This document shows, piece by piece, positions 55,907 to 63,942 of a DNA stretch of 64,000 nt (positions are counted from its first letter, which is position 1; each line of letters starts with the position of its first letter). The stretch lies in contig NZ_JACHIK010000017.1 in the NCBI RefSeq assembly GCF_014203155.1, positions 35,207-99,206 of the forward strand, written 5' to 3'. This DNA comes from Shinella fusca (lineage in GTDB: Bacteria; Pseudomonadota; Alphaproteobacteria; Rhizobiales; Rhizobiaceae). Under the pieces are notes generated by a model that worked only from the letters and a program-made list of their open reading frames with translations, made no database searches and was not told the origin of the DNA. The position numbers and the translations under genes were made by a program.

Positions 55907-56752
55907 TCAGCCGAGCCGGCCGATGATGCGGTAGAAAAGCGCCGCCGGCAGCAGCTTCTTGAGGAGCACGCCCTGTTTTGCCGGCCGCGTCACCACGTAA
56001 TGCGGCCGCGGCTTCCTCGCCGTCAGCGCGTGGCGCAGCACGGCGTGGACCGCCTCCGGACCCAGCTTGCCGCGCGCCGGCTTCGATTCGCCGCGAAGGC
56101 GCCTCAACTGCCGCCGGTATTCTTCGGCGTGCACCGAATTCTCCAGGTCGATGACCCGCTCGATATGCGTGAGCGCATTGGCGGTGAAGCGCGAGGCGAT
56201 TGGCCCCGGCTCGATGAGGCTGACATGGATGCCCGAGCCGGCAAGCTCCATGCGCAGCGTCAGCGAAAGCCCCTCCAGCGCGAATTTCGAGGCGTTGTAG
56301 GCCCCGCGCCAGCGATAGGGCACGACGCCGAGGATGGACGAGCACTGTACGATGCGCCCGCGCCCCTGCCGGCGCATGACGGGAATGACCCGGCGCGTCA
56401 GGTCGTGCCAGCCGAAGACGTTCGTCTCGAACTGCTGGCGCAGCGCCTCGACCGGCAGGTCCTCCACGGCCCCCGCCTGCCCGTAGGCGCCGTTGTTGAA
56501 GAGCGCGTCGAGCCGCCCGCCCGTGCGCGCCAGCACGGTCTCGACCAGGGCGGCGATGGTCTCCGGCTTCGTATAGTCCATCAGCAGCGTCTCGATGCCG
56601 TCGGCCTCGAGCCCCGCCCGGTCCTCCTCCCGCCGCACCGTGGCGAAGACGCGCCAGCCCTCCGCCTTCAGCGCCCGGGCGCAATAAGCGCCGATGCCGG
56701 AGGAACAGCCGGTGACGATGATGCTCGGCAGGCAGGCGCTTGGAGAAGACAT
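55907..56752 (-). CDS. short-chain dehydrogenase/reductase
   Basis: A 281-residue classical SDR. The NAD(P)-binding motif TGCSSGIG is at 14-21, NNGAYG (an NNAG variant) at 86-91, Ser139, and the catalytic Tyr152-xxx-Lys156 in YNASK. The C-terminus is basic and ends with KKLLPAALFYRIIGRLG, which suggests membrane association. The substrate cannot be inferred. An upstream extension to 56788 is open but less likely. Confidence 0.9.
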   Translation of the reverse strand: MSSPSACLPSIIVTGCSSGIGAYCARALKAEGWRVFATVRREEDRAGLEADGIETLLMDYTKPETIAALVETVLARTGGRLDALFNNGAYGQAGAVEDLPVEALRQQFETNVFGWHDLTRRVIPVMRRQGRGRIVQCSSILGVVPYRWRGAYNASKFALEGLSLTLRMELAGSGIHVSLIEPGPIASRFTANALTHIERVIDLENSVHAEEYRRQLRRLRGESKPARGKLGPEAVHAVLRHALTARKPRPHYVVTRPAKQGVLLKKLLPAALFYRIIGRLG

Positions 56753-56853
56753 GGTCGTTTCCTGTACAAATCCGCTTCCGTTTCCCATATTCCCCCCGAG
56801 CAGACAATGCGAGAGACGGCCGGCAACGGCCGCAAGGGAATGGACAATTGCCG

Positions 56854-57804
56854 ATGCCGACCGCCATTCGCTGTGCCTACAAGGTCGCCTTCGATGCGAT
56901 CTGGCATTTTTCCGAGGACGACGGCTGGGCGATGGCGAGCCATGTCGCGCTTTCGACGCTGCTGGCGGTCTTCCCCTTCCTGATCTTCGGCACCGCGCTC
57001 GGCTCCTTCCTCGGCGCGGACCAGTTCGCCGAGACCGCCGTGCACCTCATCTTCGACACCTGGCCGGAATCGATCGCCGCGCCGATCTCCCGCGAGGTCG
57101 TCGCCGTGCTGACGATCCCGCGCGGCGGGCTGCTCACGGTCTCCGTGCTCGCGGCCGCCTATTTCGCCTCGAACGGGGTGGAGGCGCTGCGCATCTCGCT
57201 CAACCGTGCCTATCGGGTCGCCGAGACGCGCTACTGGTACATGACGCGCCTTGCCAGCCTCGGCTTCGTCATCGCCGGCGTCCTGGCGCTCGCCGTCATC
57301 TCCATCGTGCTCGTCGCCGCCCCGCTCGCCGTGCGCGCCACCGGCGACTGGCTGCCGTGGCTTTCCTACGTCTATTCCTGGGTGGAGAGCTGGGGCCTCG
57401 TCGGCACCGTGGCCGTGCTGCTCATCGGCCTCCTCATCGCCCATCTCTGGCTGCCGGCCGGCCGGCGCCGCATCGCCGACGTGCTGCCGGGCATCCTCTT
57501 GACGCTGCTCTTCTGGGCGCTCGGCGCCTATGCCTTCGCATCCTACCTCTCGACCTTCGCCAACTACGTCTCGACCTATGCGGGCCTCGCCTCGATCATG
57601 ATCGCGCTCGTCTTCCTCTACATGATCGGCGCGATCTTCATCATGGGCGCGGAGATCAACGCGGCGCTCCTCAAATACCGCGTGAAGCACCTGATCCTCG
57701 ACCGCATCCGCGGCGTGCGCCGCCAGCGCGCGGGCGAGGCGGAGGAGCCCTCAATGGAGGACGAGGCCATAGCCCGCGAGCAGGGCGCGAATGTCCGGCG
57801 GTAA
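56854..57804 (+). CDS. YihY/UPF0761-family membrane protein
   Basis: A 316-residue inner-membrane protein with about six helices, formerly called ribonuclease BN or BrkB. Typical pieces are GWAMASHVALSTLLAVFPFLIF, SNGVEALRISLNRAYRV and YAGLASIMIALVFLYMIGAIFIMGAEINAAL. Function is unknown. The TTG at 56848 is a possible alternative start. The last 54 bases overlap the 3' end of the convergent gluQ gene. Confidence 0.9.
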   Translation: MPTAIRCAYKVAFDAIWHFSEDDGWAMASHVALSTLLAVFPFLIFGTALGSFLGADQFAETAVHLIFDTWPESIAAPISREVVAVLTIPRGGLLTVSVLAAAYFASNGVEALRISLNRAYRVAETRYWYMTRLASLGFVIAGVLALAVISIVLVAAPLAVRATGDWLPWLSYVYSWVESWGLVGTVAVLLIGLLIAHLWLPAGRRRIADVLPGILLTLLFWALGAYAFASYLSTFANYVSTYAGLASIMIALVFLYMIGAIFIMGAEINAALLKYRVKHLILDRIRGVRRQRAGEAEEPSMEDEAIAREQGANVRR

Positions 57805-58659
57805 GAAACCCTTCTCGCGATAGGCCGCAATTCCCGTATCCCTGTTGCTCTTGGAGAGCTTCTTCCCGTCCGGCCCCGGCACCAGCCCGTGGTGGCGGTA
57901 GCGCGGCGCCGGCAGGCCGAGGAGGCTCTGCAGCAGCCGGTGCACGGCCGTCGCGTGGAAGAGGTCCTGCCCGCGCACCACGTCGGTGACGCCCTGCGCC
58001 GCATCGTCGAGCACCACGGCGAGGTGGTAGCTCGCCGGTGCATCGGGCCGCGAGAGGATCACGTCGCCCCAGCGCTCCGGCCGTGCCGTCACCGTCCCCG
58101 TCTCGCCCTCCGGCCCTTCGCCCGCCTCCTGCCAGTCGAGCACGGCCGGCGCGAGCGCCCGGGCCTTCTCCATGTCGAGCCGCCAGGCATGCCGGTGCCC
58201 GGCGGCGATGCGCGCCTGCGCCTCGTCCCGGTCGAGGTGCCGTTCCTCCGTCGGATAGAGCGGCGCGCCGTCCGGATCGCGCGGCCAGGCGCCGCCCGCC
58301 TTCTCCCGCGCTTCCACCCGCGCCTTCACCTCGCCGCGGCTGAGGAAGCCCGGATAGAGGACGCCCATCGCCTTCAGCCGCTCCAGCGCCTTACCGTAGA
58401 AGGCGAGATGCTCGGACTGGCGGCGCACCGGCTGCTCCCAGGAGAGGCCGAGCCAGGCAAGGTCCCGGTAGATCGCCGCCTCGAATTCCGGCCGCGAGCG
58501 GGCCGGGTCGATATCCTCGATGCGCAGCAGGAACCGCCCGCCGCAGGCGGCGGCAAGATCGTGGTTGAGCATCGCCGACAGCGCGTGGCCGAGATGCAGC
58601 AGGCCGTTGGGGCTCGGCGCGAAACGGAAGACACGAGTCTTTGACAAAGCAGGTTGCAT
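57751..58659 (-). CDS. gluQ: glutamyl-Q tRNA(Asp) synthetase
   Basis: A 302-residue paralogue of glutamyl-tRNA synthetase without the anticodon-binding domain. It attaches glutamate to queuosine in tRNA(Asp). Marks are RFAPSPNGLLHLGHAL with HLGH at 22-25, LLRIEDIDPARS, and KKLSKSN near the end. The zinc-binding Cys cluster of E. coli GluQ is replaced here (GVLYPGFLSRGEV), so the zinc site is lost. The YhhQ transporter at 28.4 kb belongs to the same modification pathway. The 3' end overlaps the convergent YihY gene by 54 bp. Confidence 0.92.
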   Translation of the reverse strand: MQPALSKTRVFRFAPSPNGLLHLGHALSAMLNHDLAAACGGRFLLRIEDIDPARSRPEFEAAIYRDLAWLGLSWEQPVRRQSEHLAFYGKALERLKAMGVLYPGFLSRGEVKARVEAREKAGGAWPRDPDGAPLYPTEERHLDRDEAQARIAAGHRHAWRLDMEKARALAPAVLDWQEAGEGPEGETGTVTARPERWGDVILSRPDAPASYHLAVVLDDAAQGVTDVVRGQDLFHATAVHRLLQSLLGLPAPRYRHHGLVPGPDGKKLSKSNRDTGIAAYREKGFLPPDIRALLAGYGLVLH

Positions 58660-58726
58660 GAGGTCTTCTGCCACGAAGAGGCGTGTCGCGTCACTCCCGT
58701 GAAAGGCGCCGGGGCCGCTTGAAACC

Positions 58727-59383
58727 ATGCAATTGCACATGATCAGAACGGATGCGGATGTGGCCGCGGGTCTCGTCGACCTCGCGCTCATCGACGCGCG
58801 CCTCTTCACCGTCATCGACAAGGCCGGCCCCGTGCCGCTGCGCCGGCTTCCGCCCGGCTATCGCGGCCTTGCCGGCATCATCGTCGCGCAGATGGTCTCG
58901 CGGGCGAGCGCCGACGCCATCTGGCACCGGCTGGAGGACGCGGCGGGCGACATCACGCCCCACCATATCCTCGCGCTCTCCGATGCGGACTGCCGCGCCG
59001 TCGGCCTCTCGCGCGCCAAGGCCGAGACCCTGCGCCGCGCCGCCGAGGCGGTCGACCGCGGCGACCTCGATCTCGACGCCGTCTGCCGCATGGACGCGGC
59101 CGCCGCGGCCCGCGCTCTGACGGCGATCAAGGGCATCGGCCGCTGGACCGCGGACGTCTATCTCCTCTTCTGCGGGGGTCACCCCGACATCTTCCCCTCC
59201 GGCGACATCGCGCTGCAGAATGCCGTCGCCCACGCGCTCGGCCTTGCCATGCGGCCGAGCCCGCAGGAACTCGACCGGATCGCCGCCGCCTGGTCGCCCT
59301 GGCGGGGCGTCTCGGCCCGGCTGTTCTGGGCCTATTACGCGCGGGAGATGCGGCGCGAGGTCGCCCCGGTACTGGAGGGCTGA
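58727..59383 (+). CDS. DNA-3-methyladenine glycosylase II (AlkA-like)
   Basis: A 218-residue HhH-GPD base-excision glycosylase that removes alkylated bases. The helix-hairpin-helix ALTAIKGIGRWTADVY covers 130-145, and the catalytic Asp is D160 (FPSGDIALQ). There is no FeS cluster loop at the C-terminus, which fits AlkA-type enzymes and not EndoIII. A second ATG lies at 58739. It diverges from gluQ. Confidence 0.92.
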   Translation: MQLHMIRTDADVAAGLVDLALIDARLFTVIDKAGPVPLRRLPPGYRGLAGIIVAQMVSRASADAIWHRLEDAAGDITPHHILALSDADCRAVGLSRAKAETLRRAAEAVDRGDLDLDAVCRMDAAAAARALTAIKGIGRWTADVYLLFCGGHPDIFPSGDIALQNAVAHALGLAMRPSPQELDRIAAAWSPWRGVSARLFWAYYAREMRREVAPVLEG

Positions 59384-59487
59384 AGCCCGCGAAATACCTT
59401 GTTTTCGCTTTTCCTTTCCCGCTTCACAATGCTGTAACAACGGGCCTAATATAGAAGGGCAGATGCCGAATCGATCAGGAGAAGCCC

Positions 59488-60045
59488 TTGACGATTTCTG
59501 TTTCACCACAGGCCCTGCCAGCTCTTGTACTGAACGCTGACTACAGGCCGCTGAGTTATTATCCCTTGTCGCTCTGGTCCTGGCAGGACGCGATCAAGGC
59601 TGTGTTTCTCGACCGCGTCAACATCATCGCCGAATACGACCATTCGGTTTCCTCGCCCAGCTTCACGATGCGCCTGCCGAGCGTCGTGTGCCTGAAAACC
59701 TACGTGCAGCCCTCTCGCTACCCGGCCTTCACCCGGTTCAACGTGTTCCTGCGCGACAAGTTCGAATGCCAGTACTGCGGGTCGGCGCACGACCTGACCT
59801 TCGACCATGTCATCCCGCGTGCCCATGGCGGCGAGACGACCTGGGAGAACGTGGTCGCCGCCTGCTCCCCTTGCAATTTGAGAAAGGGCAGCAAGCTGCC
59901 CAGACAGGCGGGCATGCACCCGCATCAGAAGCCCTACCAGCCGACGGTTCAGGATCTGCACAACAACGGGCGACTGTTTCCACCCAACTATCTGCATGAA
60001 AGCTGGATGGACTATCTCTACTGGGACGTCGAACTGCAGCCGTGA
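59488..60045 (+). CDS. HNH endonuclease family protein (TTG start)
   Basis: A 185-residue protein. The TTG at 59488 is the start, with AGGAGA at the right distance; the N-terminus MTISVSPQALPALVLNADYRP is the one I know from relatives. Zinc ligands C94, C97, C126 and C129 frame the HNH core (FDHVIPRAHGG, N121, CNLRKG). It is widely conserved in Rhizobiales as a single chromosomal gene, so a housekeeping role is more likely than a mobile one. The substrate is unknown. Confidence 0.92.
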   Translation: MTISVSPQALPALVLNADYRPLSYYPLSLWSWQDAIKAVFLDRVNIIAEYDHSVSSPSFTMRLPSVVCLKTYVQPSRYPAFTRFNVFLRDKFECQYCGSAHDLTFDHVIPRAHGGETTWENVVAACSPCNLRKGSKLPRQAGMHPHQKPYQPTVQDLHNNGRLFPPNYLHESWMDYLYWDVELQP

Positions 60046-60107
60046 ACCCTGCCCCGCAAGGGCCCGGACGGCCCTGCGGCGACGGTCACCTCACACGCTG
60101 CGGCATC

Positions 60108-60611
60108 TCAGGCTTTCGCGGACCGCGCGCCCGAAAAGGCGATCGCGGCGAGGATGAGGCTCGCGATCACGTTCCAGCCGGCGAAGGAGAGGCCGAGGAG
60201 CCGGAAGGAAGCCTCCGTGCAGGACGGGCCGTGCTTGGCATTGAGGTCGGAGAGGAGGTCGCCAGCATTCTGCGTGACGCCCTGCGCCGTGGTCGCGCAG
60301 GTCGCGGGCCCTTCCCAGAAGCCCCATTCAACGCCCGCATGATAAACACCCATGCCGGCCCCCACGAGCATCATGATGCCCGCGACCGCCAGCAGCAGCC
60401 GCGTCAGCCAGACGGGCCCGCCGAAGAGCGCGGAAAGAAGCGCCGCCACCGCGACCGGGATGCCGTAGTAATAGGGATCGCGCTGCAACAGGCAGAGCGC
60501 GCAGGGAATGTAGCCGCCGATATGCTCGAAGGCGAGCGCGCCGCCGACGGTCGCCGCCATGCCGAGGGAAAGAAGGCCGGCGGATGCCTTGCGGGAAAGA
60601 GATGCGGTCAT
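60108..60611 (-). CDS. DsbB-family disulfide bond formation protein
   Basis: A 167-residue inner-membrane protein with four helices. Cys pairs C37/C40 (CALC, in the first periplasmic loop) and C105/C131 correspond to the two redox pairs of DsbB. The quinone-contacting LLQRDPYYYG follows the first pair. It should reoxidise a DsbA-like partner, which is not in this window. It is transcribed alone. Confidence 0.9.
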   Translation of the reverse strand: MTASLSRKASAGLLSLGMAATVGGALAFEHIGGYIPCALCLLQRDPYYYGIPVAVAALLSALFGGPVWLTRLLLAVAGIMMLVGAGMGVYHAGVEWGFWEGPATCATTAQGVTQNAGDLLSDLNAKHGPSCTEASFRLLGLSFAGWNVIASLILAAIAFSGARSAKA

Positions 60612-60732
60612 CGGGATCGTCCAGTGAAGCCGGCGAATGACCGGCGGAAACCGCGCCGATTTCTATCAGGTGCCGCCGCATTGTAAATGCACCGCACGGA
60701 TAAGTGATCGTGCCCTCCGCCGGATTTGCCGG

Positions 60733-60761
60733 TTGCCGCCCGCAGGTGCTTCGTGTAAACG
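60733..60761 (+). promoter_or_regulatory. possible sigma-70 promoter of tRNA-Leu
   Basis: TTGCCG (60733-60738) and TAAACG (60756-60761) are 17 bases apart. Transcription would start near 60768, about 15 bases before the tRNA. The -10 is weak. Confidence 0.35.
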
Positions 60762-60782
60762 GCGATGGCTCACAAGTGCCGT

Positions 60783-60867
60783 GCCCCATTGGCGGAACTG
60801 GTAGACGCGCTCGACTCAAAATCGAGTTCCGAAAGGAGTGCTGGTTCGATTCCGGCATGGGGCACCA
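60783..60867 (+). tRNA. tRNA-Leu (anticodon CAA, reads TTG)
   Basis: The acceptor stem is GCCCCAT with ATGGGGC. The anticodon stem CTCGA/TCGAG encloses CTCAAAA, giving anticodon CAA. There is a long class II variable arm (TTCCGAAAGGAGT region) and the T arm CTGG-TTCGATT-CCGG. CCA is encoded (60865-60867). tRNA-Leu genes are common integration sites, and the composition changes right behind it. Confidence 0.95.
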
Positions 60868-60971
60868 TTTGGGCTTGAGAGCCGCTGAGTTCTTAACAAT
60901 TTCTACATCTAGACGCCTCCCTTCGACAAAGCGAAATAGACTCAGCGTTCGACGGGTGTCACTGTCGCCTC

Positions 60972-61544
60972 ATGATATCGTTCACCTTCGATACAAATTG
61001 TCTGATTGATGTTGCCGAAGATCGGCCAGCGGCAGTCCATATCCGGACACTACTTACCGCGGCCGAGAATGGACAAGCGGATCTTGCCCTCGTCGCCTCA
61101 AGCGCGTCAGAAAGACAAAAGGGAAATACGTTTCTCGCAAGCATCGCCATATTCGAGGAGCGTCGAGCCATCCTCGGCTTCGGCAAGCTGCCGCTTCTTC
61201 CGTCCATTGCTAGATGGGGCGTATCGTTCTTCAGCCACTCTGTCTATGCGTCACCAGAGGGAGCAGAAAGAGAAGCGCTGATTTATAGCGTACTCTTTCC
61301 TGCTTCCCCGGTTGAGTGGGCGGACTATGCAGCATTAAAGGGGGCAGACTTAGATGATCAAGCCGCGCCCGCCTACATGCGATGGCGCAATCAAATGCTC
61401 GACGCACAAGCTCTGTGGGCCCATGATTCCGCTCGGCGGGAGGTTTTCGTGACAAGTGATCAGCGTCTCGGAATAATTGACGGCCACCCGAGCTTCCCTA
61501 GGATGGTAGTTAAAACGCCAGTGGAAGCAATAGCCCTGCTCTGA
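60972..61544 (+). CDS. isolated PIN-domain protein, low-GC islet
   Basis: A 190-residue protein with the PIN-nuclease pattern. D7 and D13 lie in FDTNCLID, E47 follows, D144 and D152 lie in LDAQALWAHD, and D163 in FVTSDQRL. PIN nucleases cut RNA and are often toxins, here without a visible antitoxin gene: only 104 bp lie between tRNA-Leu and this start. Its base composition is about half G+C by eye against about two-thirds around it, and codon use is looser. Both signs point to acquired DNA. No obvious ribosome-binding site precedes the ATG. Confidence 0.7.
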   Translation: MISFTFDTNCLIDVAEDRPAAVHIRTLLTAAENGQADLALVASSASERQKGNTFLASIAIFEERRAILGFGKLPLLPSIARWGVSFFSHSVYASPEGAEREALIYSVLFPASPVEWADYAALKGADLDDQAAPAYMRWRNQMLDAQALWAHDSARREVFVTSDQRLGIIDGHPSFPRMVVKTPVEAIALL

Positions 61545-61879
61545 TGCCTGACATCATCCAGTTATCGGAAGGTCGCACTTTTCGAGATCAGTTGAGCACG
61601 AGCCCATACTTATTGGTTGCGGCACGCTCTCACCACTCATCCTCCTCATAAAATTCGCTCTTTAGCGGGAACAAATATTGCGTGGCCGCATTCCTTCTGT
61701 GCAACCGCAAACGCCCCCGGACGCGGTTGTGAGGGGGACCCGAGAGCGATGTGCACGCTCTTGGGTCTCAACCGTTTCGAGGCCTGTTTTCCCCATCCAG
61801 ATCCGTCTATGCTGCGTGCGGTGAACATATTCGCCCGCTTTGCGTTTTCTCCCCGCAATTCGAGCCGAAGGAGCGCGTC
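61545..61879. other. 335-bp intergenic region with two strong hairpins, no supported gene
   Basis: The left half continues the lower-GC DNA of the PIN islet. At 61702-61729 CAACCGC pairs with GCGGTTG. At 61737-61767 a 12-bp stem, GACCCGAGAGCG with CGCTCTTGGGTC (one G-U), carries a 7-base loop. No U-tract follows. The second hairpin ends 112 bases before the BON gene. It may belong to a small RNA, to the BON leader, or to the boundary of the inserted DNA. Confidence 0.5.
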
Positions 61880-62143
61880 ATGGTCTTCAAGGAAGGTACG
61901 TTCAAGGGCGAGATGCCCGAGCATTTCGACGGGCCCCATCCGGCCTGGCTCGAAACGGCGGTCGCCGATGCGCTGTCGCTGGCCGGCGACGTGGACGCCT
62001 CGGATATCGCCGTGACCTGCGAGGGGCGGCGGATCGTGCTTTCGGGCAGCGTCGGCACGCCCGAGGAAGCCGGGCGCGCGACGGAGATCGCAGCCTCCGT
62101 CAAGGACGTCGCCGAGGTCGACAACCGGCTTTCCTGGCTCTGA
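61880..62143 (+). CDS. BON-domain protein
   Basis: An 87-residue protein read from the ATG at 61880, with AAGGAG 7 bases before it. The single BON domain (VADALSLAGDVDASDIAVTC to VKDVAEVDNRLSWL) binds phospholipid in relatives such as OsmY. Unlike OsmY it has no signal peptide, so it should be cytoplasmic. It resembles the small BON proteins of rhizobia that respond to general stress. The reading frame upstream of 61880 is open but not conserved in look. Confidence 0.82.
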   Translation: MVFKEGTFKGEMPEHFDGPHPAWLETAVADALSLAGDVDASDIAVTCEGRRIVLSGSVGTPEEAGRATEIAASVKDVAEVDNRLSWL

Positions 62144-62220
62144 CGCCCCGCGAAAAGCCGCCATTGCCGGCCACCCCTCCAAGATGCTAGTTGCATTGCA
62201 GCAAATTGGAGTGAGGCAGG

Positions 62221-63864
62221 ATGCTCGCCGAAAGATCCACCTACGATGCGCTCTACGGCGATTTCCGCTGGCAGATCCCCGGGCGCTTCAACATCGGCAC
62301 CGCCGTTTCCGACGAATGGGCCGCGCGCGCGCCGGACCGCGTGTGCCTCCAGCACTTCCTTACCGATGCCCCGCCCCTTGAGCTCACCTATGGCGAGCTT
62401 GCCGCCCGCTCCGATGCCTTCGCCGCCGCGCTTGCCGCCGAGGGTATCGGGAAGGGCGACCGTGTCGGCATTCTCCTGCCGCAGGGCTTCGAGACGGTCA
62501 TCGCCCATGTGGCGATCTACAAGCTCGGCGCCATCGCCCTGCCGCTCGCCCTGCTCTTCGGCGCCGATGCGCTCCTCTTCCGCCTGAGGAATGCCGGCGC
62601 GAAGGCGGTCGTCACCAGCCGTTTCGGGCTGGAGCGCCTGGGCCCGATTCTCGCCGACCTGCCGGACCTTGCCCTGCGCGTGACGACGGAGCCTTCCGGC
62701 GATCCGGCGGCCAGGTCCTTCCACGAGATGCTGGCGCGCCATGCCGGCCCCTTTTCGGCGGTCGACAGCGGCCCGGACGACCCGGCGATGATGATCTACA
62801 CCTCCGGCACGACCGGCCCGCCGAAGGGCGCGCTGCACGGCCACCGGGTGCTGCTCGGCCATGTGCCGGGCTTCCAGATGCATCACGAATTCCTGCCGCA
62901 GCCGGGCGACCGCATCTGGACGCCCTCCGACTGGGCCTGGGCGGGCGGCCTTCTCAACGTGCTCCTGCCGGCGCTGCTGCTCGGCGTGCCCGTCGTTTCC
63001 TCGCCGGGCCAGAAGTTCGACCCGGACATGGCCTACCGCATCATGCAGGACATGGACGTGCGCAACGCCTTCATCCCGCCGACCGCGCTGCGGCTGATGA
63101 AGAGCGTCGCCGACCCGCGGAAAAAATACCGGCTGAACCTGCGCACCATCGCTTCGGCGGGCGAATCGCTCGGCCGCGAGACCTGGGAATGGGTGCAGGA
63201 CACGCTCGGGCTCACCATCAACGAATTCTACGGCCAGACCGAGTGCAACATGGTGCTCGGTTCCATCGGCAAGCTCGGCGTCTCGCGGCCGGGGCCGATC
63301 GGCAAGGCGATTCCGGGCCATACGGTGGCAATTATCGATGCCGAGGGCCGGGAGCTGCCGCACGGCACCGTCGGCCAGGTCGCCGTGAAGCGCCCCGATC
63401 CGGTGATGTTCCTCGGCTACTGGCGAAACGAGACGGCGACGGCGGAGAAATTCATCGGCGACTGGATGACGACGGGCGACCTCGGCCGCATGGACGCGGA
63501 CGGTTACGTCACCTTCTTCGGCCGCGACGACGACGTCATCACCTCCTCCGGCTACCGCATCGGCCCGAGCGAGATCGAGGATTGCCTTGCCGGCCATCCG
63601 GCCGTACAGCTCGCCGCCGCCGTCGGCAAGCCCGATCCGGTGCGCACGGAAATCGTCAAGGCCTATGTGATGCTGCAGCCCGGCCATGCGCCCTCGGCGG
63701 CGCTGGCGGCCGATATCCGCGAATGGGTAAAATCGCGCCTTTCCATGCACGAATATCCGCGCGAGGTGGAATTCGTCGATTCCCTGCCGCTGACGACCTC
63801 CGGCAAGGTCATCCGCCATCTGCTGCGCAAGCGTGCGGCGGAGGAGACCTCGGCCGCTGCCTAG
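62221..63864 (+). CDS. AMP-binding acyl-CoA synthetase (medium-chain/ACSM type)
   Basis: A 547-residue adenylate-forming ligase. The P-loop YTSGTTGPPKG is at 193-203, YGQTE at 337-341, the hinge region DGYVTFFGRDDDVI, and the catalytic Lys is K529 (TTSGKVIR). It activates a carboxylic acid with ATP and CoA. The sequence is closer to the medium-chain/benzoate-type ACSM group than to acetyl-CoA synthetase. The substrate is not fixed. The TAG stop is part of a repeat element. Confidence 0.92.
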   Translation: MLAERSTYDALYGDFRWQIPGRFNIGTAVSDEWAARAPDRVCLQHFLTDAPPLELTYGELAARSDAFAAALAAEGIGKGDRVGILLPQGFETVIAHVAIYKLGAIALPLALLFGADALLFRLRNAGAKAVVTSRFGLERLGPILADLPDLALRVTTEPSGDPAARSFHEMLARHAGPFSAVDSGPDDPAMMIYTSGTTGPPKGALHGHRVLLGHVPGFQMHHEFLPQPGDRIWTPSDWAWAGGLLNVLLPALLLGVPVVSSPGQKFDPDMAYRIMQDMDVRNAFIPPTALRLMKSVADPRKKYRLNLRTIASAGESLGRETWEWVQDTLGLTINEFYGQTECNMVLGSIGKLGVSRPGPIGKAIPGHTVAIIDAEGRELPHGTVGQVAVKRPDPVMFLGYWRNETATAEKFIGDWMTTGDLGRMDADGYVTFFGRDDDVITSSGYRIGPSEIEDCLAGHPAVQLAAAVGKPDPVRTEIVKAYVMLQPGHAPSAALAADIREWVKSRLSMHEYPREVEFVDSLPLTTSGKVIRHLLRKRAAEETSAAA

Positions 63865-63942
63865 AGCATTTTCGCATTGTCCGGCGCCGAAGCGGCTTCG
63901 CTTCGGCTGGAAATGCTTGTCTTATGACTTTCTGCGCCGGAC
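63861..63942. repeat. RIME-like palindromic mosaic element at the window end
   Basis: The element begins CTAGAGCATTTTCGC. It holds a 9-bp hairpin, GCCGAAGCG-GCTT-CGCTTCGGC (63886-63907), and outer arms GTCCGGCGC (63879-63887) and GCGCCGGAC (63934-63942). The AGCATTTTC arm also pairs with GGAAATGCT. The design resembles the rhizobial intergenic mosaic element RIME1. The TAG of CTAGAGC is the stop codon of the acyl-CoA synthetase. Confidence 0.6.

Noticed and set aside
59488..60045. HNH protein as a homing or mobile nuclease
   Set aside because: Its composition matches its neighbours, it has no flanking repeats, and the same protein is a stable chromosomal gene in relatives as I know them.
60868..60971. 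antitoxin gene in front of the PIN gene
   Set aside because: The 104-bp space has no open frame with a start, and frames inside the PIN gene show no antitoxin features.
60868..61879. tRNA-Leu 3'-end duplication marking an att site
   Set aside because: I looked for the last bases of the tRNA (GATTCCGGCATGGGGC) downstream of the PIN gene and did not see a copy.
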